Part shown: piece by piece, positions 1 through 12,234 of the stretch
Layout: each line of letters starts with the position of its first letter
How positions within the stretch are numbered: position 1 is the first letter of the stretch
From: Cavia porcellus
Taxonomy: Eukaryota > Chordata > Mammalia > Rodentia > Caviidae
Direction of reading: 5' to 3'
DNA: 64,000 nt
Assembly (NCBI RefSeq): GCF_034190915.1
Contig: NW_026947491.1
Span: 22,136,101-22,200,100 of the forward strand
Notes under the pieces: model-generated
Databases searched by the model: none
What the model saw: the letters and a program-made list of their open reading frames with translations, nothing else
Told to the model about the DNA's origin: nothing
Made by a program: the position numbers and the translations under genes

Positions 1-697
1 TTAATATTCTGTTCTTGTATTGAATTTCTGGAATTTTTATTATTATATGCCTGGGTGTTTCTCTGTTAGGGTTGTAGGTAGCTGGGGTCCTGTATGCCTC
101 ATACATTTGAGTATCTTTACCTTTTGCTAAATTAGGAAAATTCTCCTGTATTATTTCTGTGAGTAGCTTTTGTAGATCACTTGTTTGTGTCCCTACTTCT
201 TCTTTTATGTTCTTAATCCTTAAGTTATGGCTCCTCTTATCATCTTCTTGTCTTTGTATTATTGCTGTGTGTTTCTTTGTTATTTTTAAGAAGTTTTTCA
301 TTTCATTCTCCCATGTTTCAAGTCTGCCCTCCAATTCAGATAGTCTGTCCTTAGTTTCTTTCAAGCTGTTATGCCAGTCTTGGGTAGACTTCTTAATTTC
401 TTGATAGTCCCTTTGCACCTGCTTCACATACTCAATGCTTTCTCTGTTTTCTCCATCAAGCAATTCTCCCCTCTTTTTTTGTTCTTCCATTCCACCATCT
501 GCTTTTTCCTGGGTGGTGCTTAGCATTTCTCTAACTATTCTGCATACTTCTAGCTTCAGGTCATTGATAACTTCATTCCTGAATTGGTCTATGAGGCTCT
601 CTAAATGGCGCTTAATGTATATTGGTGCAGTGTCCACAATTGCCTGATTCTCAGGATTGGGGGTCGAGGAGCCTTTTTTGTTGCTTCCCTTCCCCAT
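1..697 (-). CDS. L1 ORF1 protein, open, truncated by the window edge
   Basis: From ATG at 697-695 the - strand reads without a stop to the window edge, 232 codons. The N-terminus is Met-Gly-Lys-Gly-Ser-Asn-Lys-Lys-Gly. A coiled-coil-like region follows (residues about 30-150), then the start of the RNA-recognition domain (NLRIKNIKEE) and the segment RHIIIKIPEIQYKNRIL. ORF1p trimerises and binds L1 RNA as a nucleic-acid chaperone. It is closely similar to the ORF1 at 47763-48776. An internal stop beyond the window cannot be excluded. Confidence 0.8.
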   Translation of the reverse strand, partial: MGKGSNKKGSSTPNPENQAIVDTAPIYIKRHLESLIDQFRNEVINDLKLEVCRIVREMLSTTQEKADGGMEEQKKRGELLDGENRESIEYVKQVQRDYQEIKKSTQDWHNSLKETKDRLSELEGRLETWENEMKNFLKITKKHTAIIQRQEDDKRSHNLRIKNIKEEVGTQTSDLQKLLTEIIQENFPNLAKGKDTQMYEAYRTPATYNPNRETPRHIIIKIPEIQYKNRIL

Positions 698-1162
698 ATT
701 TTCTGTTCCTTATAAAATGTAATCTTACACAGGAGGCCCGGCTTCCCTGCCTGTCAGCCACAGCTTGATCAAATTGCGCTGGTTAGTTGTTCCCACTCAC
801 CGCTGCGCCCCAGGGAGTTGCGGAGGAGGCAGCCTACACAGGAGTCGGTCGCTCCTCCGGGCCACCGTCAGGCTCTGGGATCTGGGTTAGGCCAGCCTAG
901 GGAGTCCGCGAGCAGCGTCCCTCCGGCCAGGCACCTTTCACCAATCCCGTCCGAGAGGAAAGTGTGCGGCTGCAGTTGCCACCGCGCCCTGCTCTTACAG
1001 GACTGCCCGTGCCCAGAAAAACCTCCGCTGGAGTCAAACTGCGGTAGGGAGTCAGTTCCTCGCTCACCTCGCCACCAGTCAGCCTTCCTCCCTGTCCGTC
1101 GCGTTTCCGACTCTGTTCGGAGACTCCCGTTCCCAGAGCTCGGCAGTCGCGTCTCTCCTTCA
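1..1162 (-). mobile_element. L1 or half-L1 element, 5' part, running off the left window edge
   Basis: This matches the elements at 46370-49511 and 55011-58142 in ORF1 (1-697) and 5'UTR (698-1162). It lacks about the outer 270 bp of their 5'UTR, so it is 5'-truncated. It is inserted about 88 bp into intron 2 of the arm A pseudogene. Whether it carries ORF2 cannot be seen. Confidence 0.85.
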
Positions 1163-1233
1163 AAATATTTTCCTGTTCTAATGAATTTGTACGCATCAAA
1201 ATGAACCACAACTCTCCACCGAGCATGTGACTA

Positions 1234-1375
<142 letters not shown>

Positions 1376-1787
1376 CTAAAATATCACATACATATGTCCT
1401 GAACAAGATTCACACTCATACCCTGAGAACTTGAACTCCTCATGTAAAGGCTAAATTGCGTTTGTACCTTCAAATAAAAACTCCATGTCTCGGTTGCTTC
1501 TCTCTGCTACAGCCCCAGCAAAACAGAAGCACTTGTTGCCGAGTCACAGAAGTTGTACTTGTAAAATGTTTCTAAAGTGAAGCTCATAGAAGTATCCTAC
1601 AAATCACAATTTCCAAAACAAGGAGGCAGAGGTTGTGACAGACAATAGATTACACCTTTTTTCAAATCTGCTTTTTCATGTAATTGAGACATTCTTTCTT
1701 ATATTGCACATAAGCAGCTTTCTGAAAACTGAATTTCTTTCTTTGGAAAGATCTCAATTGTACATTATATAAAATATACACATTTCA

Positions 1788-1793
<6 letters not shown>

Positions 1794-1837
<44 letters not shown>
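1794..1837. repeat. (TG)n microsatellite
   Basis: About 22 TG units immediately precede an antisense B1-like SINE. Confidence 0.95.
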
Positions 1838-1840
<3 letters not shown>

Positions 1841-1975
1841 GAGACAGAGACTTCTTATACAGTTTGAGCTGGCTTTAAACTCATTTTGTAGTCTGGGCTG
1901 GTCTTGAACATGTAACAATTCTGCTTTAGCCTTCTAAGTGCTGGGATTACAGGTGTGCACCAACACATGTGGCTT
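1838..1975 (-). mobile_element. B1-like (7SL-derived) SINE
   Basis: The antisense reading GAGACAG...GGGCTGGTCTTGAAC...GTGCTGGGATTACAGGTGTG is the reverse of the B1 body and box B region. Confidence 0.75.
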
Positions 1976-2149
1976 TTCTTATTTACACTTGGAATCTCAT
2001 ACTAGATAAACCAAGTGATATTTCCACATGTGTGTCTAATTCACTTGACAGTGTCATCTCAAGGTACAACTGTTTAGCAAGTAATTCCTCAAATCATGCT
2101 TTATGGCACAGTAGTCCTCTATTCTTAAAAGAAAGAAAATAAAAACACT

Positions 2150-2330
2150 CATATTTTCTTCATCCAATCAACAGTGGATGAACATTTGGGCTGCTTTTAA
2201 GATTTATCCATTTCAAACTGTGCCTGTATAAACATGAGTGTGTATATATCACTGTGGTGTGATGCTTTTAATTCTTTTGTGAAAAGACAAAGAAAGGGAA
2301 TAGGTGGATGATTGGACCTTCAAGATTTTG
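2150..2330 (-). mobile_element. L1 3'-end fragment
   Basis: Antisense of the end of L1 ORF2 and 3'UTR (GTGATATATACACACTCATG-like, followed by the SSDEWIKK-coding region). It corresponds in position and orientation to the fragment at 30160-30470 in arm B, so it predates the duplication. The stretch 2331-2831 shows nothing recognisable. Confidence 0.65.
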
Positions 2331-2831
2331 TGTTTTGAGGTGTCTGACAAAATATTTGAATGATAAGGGAACCATGAGGTTGTAGGGGAAGAAAGCAGGG
2401 ACAAGTAAATGGCATAGGAAGACAAAAAAGAAACAATTTTATAAACAAAGAGGGGAAGAGAGTCTGAGGAGAACCAAAGAGGGTGGAAGAAAAAGAAGCA
2501 GCAAGATATACCATGTACAGATACAAACTTCCCAGATGAATATTATCAGTATGTAGCAGTAAAAAAAGAAAATAAAGAGGTTTATTAATAATATTATAAT
2601 ACCAATAGAAAACCAATATTCTTGGAGCAAGTCTATGGATAATCAAATAAGAGTCAAGTGCCTTATTTACTTATAGCACAGAGATGCCAAATGACCACCC
2701 TGCAATCACATAAAAGAAGCTCTACCACTGTCTGATTTAGTGGGGGAAGCATATGTAGAATAAATATATAAAACACATTAAAAATGAAGATATCGCAAAG
2801 TGATTAGGCACTAATTACAAAAGGAAAACTT

Positions 2832-2997
2832 CAGCCAGGATTGATGATAGCTGCTCGCATTCCCAGCATTTGGGTGCCTTCTGTGCAAGGATTTCCATGA
2901 GTCTGGTGACTGCCAGGAGTTCAAAGTCCTGCTGCAGCTTGGAGGTAACTTCAACGCCAGTCAAGGTTTCAAAGTAAGACCCTGAGAGAGACAGTCC
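2832..2997 (+). mobile_element. Diverged B1-like SINE
   Basis: The pattern CATTCCCAGCATTTGGG...CCAGGAGTTCAAAG...AAAGTAAGACCCTG follows the B1 body, with an internal duplication typical of dimer-like B1. The stretch 2998-4176 shows no further recognisable feature; short open frames there look random. Confidence 0.5.
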
Positions 2998-4191
2998 CCA
3001 CTAAAGGAAACGTGAAATAAACTGTGCCACTTAAGAATCACTCCTTCACTCTGTTCAAAAAATGACAACCATGTAGTGTAACAGAAGACTGACAGCTTTC
3101 ACCACCTCGTGAGCAAAGGTGATACCTGCAAACTGGACTCTTCATAAAACACATTCATGTTACACCTTTGTTCCAGGTTGCAACTCATAAAGAGAATGAC
3201 AAATGTATCCCAGGAAAGAAAGGCAGACTTGTATGGTTTAACTATTATGTACAACAGTGACTCATGCTGCAGCTTGTGTTAAAAACATCTGAAAGAAATC
3301 ACAATATGTTTTGTTTATGTTGAAAGACAAACAGGTATGCATTTGAATTTATAGATGGTATATTTTCTATTTTATCTACAAAAGTTGCATATGAAAAGGG
3401 AAGGAAAAACTTGAAACTTTAGTATTCTATAACGAAATAAGAAAAAAGAAGCTTTCTCAGTGGATACAAGTAGCCAGCAGATTTCGAAGGAGAAAATGAA
3501 GTCTATGAAAGCCATGGGACATAAATAAAACAAGACTAAAATATTTGCTGTGTACACGAGTCAAAGATATTGCATACAGTGTAAAGACCAATGGACGGAA
3601 ATATCTAAAATATATAAAACATATCTGACTTAAAAGAAACATTGAATATAAAATGCCAGATATTGAGAAAAAACACTGAGGCGCAAAAGAAACACTGAGA
3701 GTTACCCAAGGAGGGAGAGGCATCTGAGTGGTACTCTCCACAGTCATCTCCTTTTTAGAATTTGCTAAAATTAAAGTAACTTCTTTCCAGTGTCCAGAGA
3801 ATGCATTGTGCTATTGCACTACTAGACACATGAGTAATGTTAAGTAAACTTGAAAAATCTTGACTCTCATGATCAATACAGTTGATGAGTAAACGTTTTT
3901 CCTTTCATTCAGACATCAGGATTTGTGAATGAGACAAAGAATTTCCAAAGTATATCCCTGTGCATCTTCTATAATATTTCATCAAAAAATATATAGAGGG
4001 AAACTAAAACAACACAACTCATGTAAAAATCACACATGGTAAACTGAGGAAACATTTCCAAAGACTGAGAATGGTCAAAAATAAGACAAAAAATGACTGA
4101 CTCAGGTAGGGAATTTATCACATATAAACTCTTATCTACTGCCCACTACACAATCATGAAGTGTTTTGAACACACCAAGGATACTTATCTT

Positions 4192-4276
4192 TTTTTTATC
4201 AGTACCAGGGATCAAACTCACGACTGCCAGCTTGCAAAGCAGGCGCATATGCCGCTGAGCTAAATCCCCAGACCCC
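4192..4276 (-). mobile_element. ID SINE
   Basis: Antisense ID body (ATCAGTACCAGGGATCAAAC ... GAGCTAAATCCCCAG). It is flanked by direct repeats AAGGATACTTATCTT (4177-4191) and AAGGATATTTATCTT (4277-4291), which differ at one base. Confidence 0.9.
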
Positions 4277-5144
4277 AAGGATATTTATCTTGTTATTAAC
4301 ATTAAACCTCAGCAAAATTTGAGAATAAATTTGACACACAATTTTTAAATAGCAAATTACCAATAATGTTAATATTAATTTGCTTTTGTTTGTTTGCTTT
4401 TATATAGGAACATTTGTACAAATGTTGAATTTTTTATCACCTGCTCATGCGTATTTTTCTTCTAGCAAAAGTATTAGTTCAATGTCCATTGCACAGAAAA
4501 TCACCATTAATATTTTTAAATATCTGATAGGTAATAAATAACAGAAACCAATTCGAAATAACACAAGCCCAGAGGCAGTGGAGTAGGGCAGTGATGTTTC
4601 TGAAATACTAACTTCAAAACGATTCTACACCCACTAGGCTGTTCAACACAAACCTTGAATAGTCTTCTTTCTTTATTTTTTTCCTTTTATTTTGTGTACT
4701 TTGTTACAGGGAACAGGACTCAGAACCTTACACTTGCCATGCAGGCTTGAGTGGCTTGAGAGATGACCAACATATTAGCAAAGCAAAATCCTCCAAACCA
4801 TCTGCACAGGAGATTCCTTCTTCCCATCACTCTGCACTGTGTTACAGACAGCAGTCCTTCTAGAGCTGTTCTGTGCACAGAGAGTACAACAAGTATGCTC
4901 TGCGGCCCAGGATGTGACAAGAAGTACATTGGCATACATTTGCTTTTCAAAATGGACTTCTTTCTATAATCACCCGCCTGAAGTTCCTGTTTCTAAGCCC
5001 AGGATACTCACCTGTATCAAGCCAACATTCCTAAATTGAATGACACAAAGATTATCAATCCAAATTTGCAAGGAAGAGGTAACACTGCTTTGCTTCTGAG
5101 TTCACACATGAAGGAGAACACATTGTGAGGTATCAGAAAAGAGA

Positions 5145-5226
5145 ACTGGGGATGGCAGCACCATAGGACAGTGCTTGCCGGGCGTGCATGAAGCCCTGGA
5201 ATCAACTCTCCCTCATACTGGAATTT
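5145..5226 (+). mobile_element. Old ID-like SINE shared by arms A and B
   Basis: CTGGGGATGGCAGCACC...TGCATGAAGCCCTGGAATCAA resembles the tRNA-derived ID body. The same element occurs inverted at about 21945-22015, so it was there before the duplication. Confidence 0.6.
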
Positions 5227-5639
5227 AAAAAAGGAAACAAAAATGCCAGAAAACTTCTTTCAACTGACAAAACATACTGATCAAATAATCAGTTATCCAT
5301 CACCTATGTATGGGCGATTCTCTCACCATTCGAGTTCAGTCTTGTGACAAGATGCTCTGCCTAGGATTTTACATGTTTGGTTTACCTTTTTTAAAACTGT
5401 ATCTTGACTCCTTCACACTAATCTGACCTATTTAGTCATGTCTTTGAAACATGCTTAGCATTTTAGAATTTCTTCTACTTTTCAAAATTGGAATTGTTGT
5501 AATGTTGTATGCTCCTGAGGTGTGATTCCTTCTTTCAATTTAAGTTACCCGTGTGAAACTGTGTAACAGAGCATGTGGTGATGATTGAAGTCCACACTAG
5601 TGACTTTTGTTTTTAGTTTTTTATTTTGTTTGGTTTGGG

Positions 5640-5720
5640 TTTTTTTGTATTGGTGATCTAACTGAGGACTTCATGCTTGCCAAGTAGGCACTTGTGCAGC
5701 TGAGGTAAACCCCCACCACA
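5640..5720 (-). mobile_element. ID-like SINE
   Basis: TATTGGTGATCTAACTGAGG...GCTTGCCAAGTAGGCAC...GCAGCTGAGGTAAAC is a diverged antisense ID. Confidence 0.6.
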
Positions 5721-5781
5721 CACTGGTGACATTTTTGTACCTTTTCTTTATGGACTGTCATGAAACAGAAACTATGAAAAA

Positions 5782-5782
<1 letters not shown>

Positions 5783-5824
<42 letters not shown>

Positions 5825-5895
5825 AAACATAAAACTACGAAAATATACACACACATATATATATGTATATATATGTATATATATATATATATATA
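5783..5895. repeat. (CA)n and (TA)n compound microsatellite
   Basis: A CA run (5783-5814) is followed by TA stretches and TATATG variants up to 5895. Confidence 0.95.
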
Positions 5896-8483
5896 CAATA
5901 TAAAATTACTGGATCACACTCTAAAGACTGTGACTTACCAACTTCTAAAGTGCTTCAGATCCCAAGAAACAATTCTGTTTTGTATCCTAATAGTATACTC
6001 AGAGGATGGGTAACTCTGGAACTTCTGGATAGCTATAACTGACATTCATAAAGTCAAAGAAATGTTTAAAAGTTGAAATGTTAAAAGCAATTTCATTTGT
6101 AGTTATCCAATCATTGCAATTGACCTATGAAAAGAAAAAAAAACTGACAAGTTAATTAAAGACAAAGATTTAATTCAGTTTGTGACAAACTCTTCAAAAA
6201 TCCCTAAACAGTGTTTTAACAAAAACTTAATAAAGTTGCTCTATTCTGAGAGCCATAAAGATTTTGAGATTTCTAGATACAATACTAAAGATTCAAAATA
6301 TTCTTCAACTATACCTTGAAATATGCAAAACAAATTTCACTGTTGCCCTGAGTCCTATGATTCATTCAAGAAAGTACAACAAAAAATAGGAAGGTAGATT
6401 GTGAGAATGTCTCTTTGGCCATGCTGGGTAAAAGAAGGTAATATAAGAACACAAAGTTAACTAACCAGAGATCTAAAAGAGTTCTGGTAGAACTGCACAA
6501 GCACACCTGTGATCTCAGACTGTAACCGAGATCAGGTGAGAATGCAATGGAATTAACAGAGACATAGTTCCTGTCTCCAAAGCTGAAGAGGCTGCTGTAA
6601 TCATAGAACTCATGTCCAGTACAAATTTGCTGGAAATGTTATGAGTAAAATCATTGCTATTCTCTCTCCTTACACTGTCCATGCTTGATTCCATATTAGT
6701 CCCAAATTTGGCAATTCACCTGAGTTCAGGCTGAACATACCACGCTGAACAAATTTCTGGGTCTCCCCAAATCCTCTGTCCCTTGGAGTGTGCTTTTTAA
6801 ACAGCTAAGAAAAACTCTGTATGATTAGACATCTGGTTATGAAGTCAAACATAACATCACTGCTGCACACACCTGCTAAATTTTTCACAATATGTATCTA
6901 AACTAATGGGAACTTACCAATGACACTTGTAGGTATAGAACCAATTGAGTCTATTTGGATTACCTGCAAGATTATGTACATGTTCAATAGAGCACTATAT
7001 CCAAAAAGAAAAAATTATCTCTGAAAATGTTTACACAGTGTACTGTAACACAAATTCCACCTGAATATATTAAAAACATTTAGTCTTCATACTGGAATTT
7101 CCTGTCTACTAAGGCTGGAGGCTTCTCACTGCATCCTTTATTTCTTCAAACTTTCTAAGCCAGCCTATGAATACATGGCTCTTTGCACACACCACTCTTG
7201 GTGAGGGCACCAAAATTCAGTCTTGCTGACCAACAGTAAGTACTGGGTACAGATTGCCAATAAGGGCATATGATAAATAAAGGACCACAGTGTCCCAGTA
7301 GAGTGGACAGCACACTGCAGAAATCCAGTCCTGTATCTGAAGGTACACGTGTGTCTTTTGTTTCATTTTAGCTGTGTGATATGAGAATGGTTATTACATT
7401 TCTCTATCAGGTGATTCACCAAGAGTACCAATTCAAATGCAAGTGAAACTCATGAGGTCATTATGAAGATAAAAGTATCCAGTGCACAATATGTCCTGCA
7501 TAAGAACTACATTCTTTCTAAGTGTAGGACAATAGGCTATATATAGATACAGGATTCAAACTTAAAATGCATGTAGGAGGAATACTTTCAGTGTTGGAAA
7601 ACAGATGATAATAAACTTAAAAATGGCAAGAAGAGTTCTCATACTCAGCATAAATTAAAAGTGGAAATGGAATGTTTTCCCTTTAAACTTGCACGTGCTT
7701 GGTGTCTTTTGTTCTAACTTCTCAGTGCTATAACCTTTCATAGAAAATTTGCATCCTAACTCCTTGTGACAGTGATGTAATCCAAAGAATGTGACCAAAG
7801 TGAGGCAGCTTCTTATTAGAAAAACAATAAAGCAAGAAAAATAAGAAAGCCAAAAATAGCAGACTGTTTTCCCCCTTTTTCAATTATTATGCTGTTTTAA
7901 TTTGGTTTCTGAGGATAGATAATTAATAAGCATTCAAAACAAGAAACTCCCTGATGAGTGTCATGTTCAACAGAGGACTATATGAAGACTTCCATCAGTT
8001 TCTCTACAGAGATACTTGACTTGAAAAGGGAAAATATATTCATCACCCCAAAGGTAATTGAAAATAAAATGTACTAAAAAGGTACAGAATATAAGCAAAT
8101 GTCACTGCTAAGCCTTGGATCTTTTAAACCTGGGTAATCACTATGTCTTGATGTTCATTTGGGGACATTTGTATAACAGAAAGAAAAATTGGTAAAAACA
8201 CACAATATGCCTCATGTGTTATTTAACAGAGTACACTGTAAATAACTGCTTGTGCACACTCAGTGTCCTGTTTCTGATTGAACAGTGACTCATTACTGCT
8301 ACCATCCACAATGAGGAAGTATTGTACCCTGTACCATTTTGTGAACAGTGAATATACAGCAAAATTAAAAGTAGGATTGGCAGTATTTTTCATTTTCCGT
8401 TCATTATTGGAGACTTCATTCAGTGTTTCATGTTAAACAAGTTACTTTAGTCTCGAGTTATACCCCCACATTTCATATTGAAA

Positions 8484-8580
8484 ATGGATCTTGCTCAGGT
8501 ATCCAGACTGGCCTTGGTGATTTACCCTCTTGACTTTCCCAAGTAGCTGGCATTAAAGGTGTGTACCACCTTGCCTAGTG
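8484..8580 (-). mobile_element. B1-like SINE fragment
   Basis: Antisense body with CAGACTGGCC, CCAAGTAGCTGG and AAAGGTGTGTACCACC. Confidence 0.55.
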
Positions 8581-8643
8581 ATGTTTACTTGCCCCAAGCA
8601 CTGGGATCTTGCTGAATCATGCTGACTAAAGAAGCACAATCTT

Positions 8644-8752
8644 AGCCTAGCAAAGTGACACATGTCTGTTCCCAATACTCAATGAGGTGTGCGTAAACAA
8701 TTAAAATTCCTCCAAAGCCTGGGTAACTTAAAAAGATGTTGACTCAAAAATT
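8644..8752 (+). mobile_element. B1-like SINE fragment with a purine microsatellite in its tail
   Basis: CTAGCAAAGTGACACATGTC...AAAGCCTGGGTAACTTAAAA matches arm C at 54950-54993 and 58158-58190, where it is split by the half-L1 insertion. Confidence 0.5.
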
Positions 8753-8842
8753 TAAGGAAGGAAGAAAGGAAGACAGGGAGGGAGGCAGGAAGGATGGAAG
8801 GAAGGAACAAAGGAAGGAAGGAAAGAAGGAAGGAAGGAAGCA
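8753..8842. repeat. (GGAA)n microsatellite
   Basis: About 90 bp of GGAAGGAAAGAAGG-type purine repeat grown from the A-rich SINE tail. Confidence 0.95.
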
Positions 8843-9872
8843 AGATAGCTCAGGGTAAAATTCCCGAGTTCACTCTGTACAAAGAAAAAGCTCAAACACA
8901 CCTTGAAATCTTTTGTTGCCAAGAGAAACGCCTTCCCATTGTACATCAGTGATAATGTCTGCCCCATTTTTAAACTTAAGACAAGTTTCCTAGTTGCTCA
9001 TTTTGCCTCAAAACTCATTAGGTAACCTGATAAGTAATCACAGAAGAAATATTTAGTTACCAAGATCTCTTCCTTTCTTTAGACCTGTGACCGCTGATCT
9101 AATCTCAGAACAAGCCATCAAAGAATTGTGCATTCATCATCACACTGAGAACAATCTGATTTCTGGAGAAATTTAATTCTGTGGATGCCGACTTCTGCCA
9201 CTTTTCCAAATGCTCCCTCTGGCCTTTTCATTTCACACCCATGTGTTTTTGCCTATTCAAAAAATATTTTTATTCTATTCATTCAATTGCCTGCTGACAA
9301 CTATGAGAATTTATCCCTATTTCACTACTTTTTAGCATATAAATAACGCAAGAGTAGGACCTGAGATTCAATTGTGATGTGAACCATTTTGGTAAGAATT
9401 AAAATGACTAGACTGTTGGACCAACTGTGAACATTCTATCTAACCAGGAATGCAGACCCTTCCCTACTACAGGGAGTTGTTCCCATTTCATCCTAAGCTC
9501 CTGAGTTTCCAGGAATTTAAGTGCAAAATAATCAGTTTTTATCCGAAATATTTTTCTTTTAAACAATGTGTGCTGAAATGTGCCACATTGTCTATGTTTA
9601 AAGCAGCTGTTTTAAATCCACAGAGACACCTGTGATAGGTGCCTACTAAACAACGGAGTATTTTTTTTTCTTATGCTCCACTGATCTGTAATTAACTGTA
9701 GTACCACAGCTATGGAGCTACTCACTCCGGACACTTCCAAAAATCAACAAGCTATCCTACTTCTTCTTGCCAATAAAATCTCTCCTAACATTTTATAAGG
9801 GTTTTGCATGGATGACACTTCCTGAACCACCACTGTGGTGATTCAACAGGAGGCCTCCAACCTCAAGTCCAG

Positions 9873-9914
9873 CTAACCCTAACCCTAATGCTAATGCTAA
9901 CCCTAACGCTAAAT
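9873..9914 (+). repeat. Short telomere-like repeat
   Basis: Seven hexamers of the CTAACC type: CTAACC three times, with CTAATG, CTAACG and CTAAAT variants. They lie inside the LTR-like insertion. Confidence 0.8.
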
Positions 9915-10152
9915 CCCCTGGTCCCCTTCTCACTCAAAAATGAATTTCCTGCTCTTCTTCCGCGCACGACAAAGATCCTCCAGTCCTCTCCTGACACTGA
10001 GATCCAGTGACCACCCTGAGCCTAACTCTCTAAAAGCAGACTCCCAGCTTCCCCTGTCCAAGGGTTCTTGCCATCTCCTGCAGCCCTCCCACGCAGGCAA
10101 TAAAGGCTTTTCCTTATCTCTCTTTGTCTCTCAACTGCGCCTAAAAACCTAA

Positions 10153-11142
10153 TGTGATTTCTCGGACCCCAGAATAAAACCCAAGGAAGCAAGAAATTAA
10201 AATTTAGGGAGAAAAGGCTTTATTTTAGGCCAGGCCTTGGCAACGCAATCCCCAGGAACCAATTTGGAGACTGTGTGCCCCAGATTCTGAAGAATAGGAT
10301 TTTAAAAACAAGAGAGGGGAAGAAAACAAAAGAAACCTGCGGAGCTGTTAAGCTGTTGACCCAAACCTGGAAACTGTAAAGCTGTCCACTTAGTTCTGAC
10401 AACATCAGGAGCCTTTGGTGCCTTTCAAGTTACTCCCATCCTGCAGATAAGCATTATCTTGGAATAGCACATCTGCAATAACATTTGGAGAAGGAAGTAG
10501 AAAGTTAATTATCTCAGGACAGTTCATTAGTGCTAGCGTGAGAAGGGGTCAAAAGTTACAAGAAGCTGAAACTTAAGTTTTTACAAGGATTTGAAACTTA
10601 ACCCTTTTGATGCATACAGAACAAAAGAAGAGCATTGGTTAGAGTTAAGCCATAACACTTTTCCTGTAATTTCTTTGAAGTTAAGCAATTCTTAAGAACA
10701 GCACATTTAGCACATTTTATAACAGACTACCACTGGGTAGGGAAAGGGGGAAGGCAGTGCAGCGCATTACAGAACAGAAAATATGGCGAGATTACATTCC
10801 TTGGGGAGAGCAAGGTCAGGTAAGGGTTGCGCTAACAAGCAAGTCTCCCTGCATATAAGCAAGTTTAGATAAGAAGAAATCCTGTTTTCCTCAGCAGAGA
10901 ATGGGGAAGCCTAGGAGTAATTAACAACTCCTATTAGCTTATCTTAGCACCACATCTGTTATTTATAGAGGGTAACAATGGTTAACGTATGACTAAGGTT
11001 TTGCAATTCTTTTCAGAGAAGAGCATTGATTAACATATCATTTAGGTCACCCAGAGGGAGAAAGAAAACACATATACAATAAGGCCACTTTACAGGCCTT
11101 GCTATAATACACATAAAACGAAGCTATTTTTCTTAGAGTACA
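10153..11142 (-). mobile_element. Solo LTR nested in the LTR element
   Basis: A 990-bp block starts TGTGATTTCTCGG and ends AGAGTACA, flanked on both sides by AAACCTAA (10145-10152 and 11143-11150). Read on the - strand it has AATAAA (about 10218-10224) some 65 bp before its end, as a retroviral R-U5 would. No internal coding sequence is present. The family is not identified. Confidence 0.6.
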
Positions 11143-11377
11143 AAACCTAACACATTTTTTTGGTTCAGGAAATCATTCCAAGATGTTGTTAGAGCACGAG
11201 CTCTGTTCATGCAGTAACCACAATTGCAAGTAGCGGTCTCATTTAAGAAATTACAGTGATGACTTTTTCACAGCTGAGTATGAAATCACTTCTTTTCCCA
11301 AGTATCTGCTCTCTGTAGACCACTGGACATCAAGTTGTACCTCAGGAACCACGAAGAGTGTGTCCTGGATTGGAAGG

Positions 11378-11520
11378 GTGTGGTGGCACATTATTCAAAT
11401 CACAGCTGTCAGGAGGTTGAGGCAGGAGGATTGCTACAAGTTCAAGGCCAGCCTAGGTTACATAGTGAGTTTAGGATCACTCTAAGCTACACAGGAAGAG
11501 CTTGTCTCAAAAAGCCAATG
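11378..11520 (+). mobile_element. Dimer-like B1 SINE shared by all three arms
   Basis: GGTGTGGTGGCACATTATTC...GAGGTTGAGGCAGGAGGATT...GTCTCAAAAA is a B1 body with an internal duplication. It has counterparts at 16880-17035 (inverted) and 61484-61640 (direct). Confidence 0.8.
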
Positions 11521-11741
11521 TTAGTAAACCAGTAAGAATAGTAATGTCACAGGACACTGTTTGCTGGAGACCCAGAGCTCTCTGCTCTTTAACAGAGGAG
11601 AACACATTACAGATGAAGATGCAGCACCAGAGAATGGCTATCCCCAGTGTCTGGAGCTCAGCAGGGAGGCTGTGGATCTCCAGGGCTGTTTCCAACCACT
11701 TCCATCTGGAACACACCCCCACATCCATCCCACAAGGTCAC

Positions 11742-11815
11742 CATTGCTTGGCTTGACAGTTTCCAAGGATCCTTCGAGTTCACCACACAGCCAGTAGAAA
11801 TCACACAACAGAACC
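11742..11815 (-). pseudogene. Exon 1 remnant of the arm A paralogue, core promoter missing
   Basis: The - strand reads ...GAAGGATCCTTGG...AAGCCAAGCAATG|GTGACC, matching the exon 1 end at 16615-16657 including ATG|GT. Upstream of it the sequence jumps to material matching 16371 and leftwards. The counterpart of roughly 16372-16590, which carries the CCAAT, GC and ETS boxes, is absent. With the frameshifted KRAB-A exon this points to a dead copy. Confidence 0.65.
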
Positions 11816-12234
11816 AGGGGTGGCCTCCACTGTTAGCTTGTAACCCAGGAAATTCTGGACAGCTGGCTTTCCTAGATGACAACCTCACCTCGCCTGAGGA
11901 ATCCTTGCATTTAAGGGCTTCTTGCTTGACTTTTCAGAGCCGCACTCATTTTCCTAATGGACTCAGTGGACTCTTCCAGAAAATGGATTACAAATGTTCT
12001 CAGAATGTGCCAGGGTCAATGTTCTATGGAAGAATCCCGACCCTGATGATTGAAAATATAGGAGGCCAGGCCAGGATAGCATGGAACACAGTGAGGTCCT
12101 GCTGTTAGAAATGAGGCAGTCAGTTTCATTGGCAAGACTTTCACACTATCTCTCAGTCTACTCATTTTCATCCATGAAAAAGAATACATGACTACTGAGA
12201 GGAATGCAATCATGGTGTAAATAAATAAATAAGA

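Larger units (their letters stand above)
9800..11158 (+). mobile_element. LTR element specific to arm A, interrupted by a second LTR
   Basis: The flanks match arm C directly across the element (9640-9790 and 11165-11330 against 61020-61340), and arm B also lacks it, so it is an insertion. The unique part 9800-10144 plus 11151-11158 contains AATAAAGGC at 10102 followed by a pyrimidine-rich U5-like end. It matches the antisense element at 60365-60690. Exact termini are uncertain. Confidence 0.6.

Noticed and set aside
1794..5895. Possible CRISPR-like or satellite array
   Set aside because: The only tandem repeats are dinucleotide microsatellites. This is mammalian DNA and there are no spaced palindromic repeats.
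8751..8967. 71-codon frame with repeated Leu-Pro-Ser-Phe
   Set aside because: It is translation of the (GGAA)n microsatellite.
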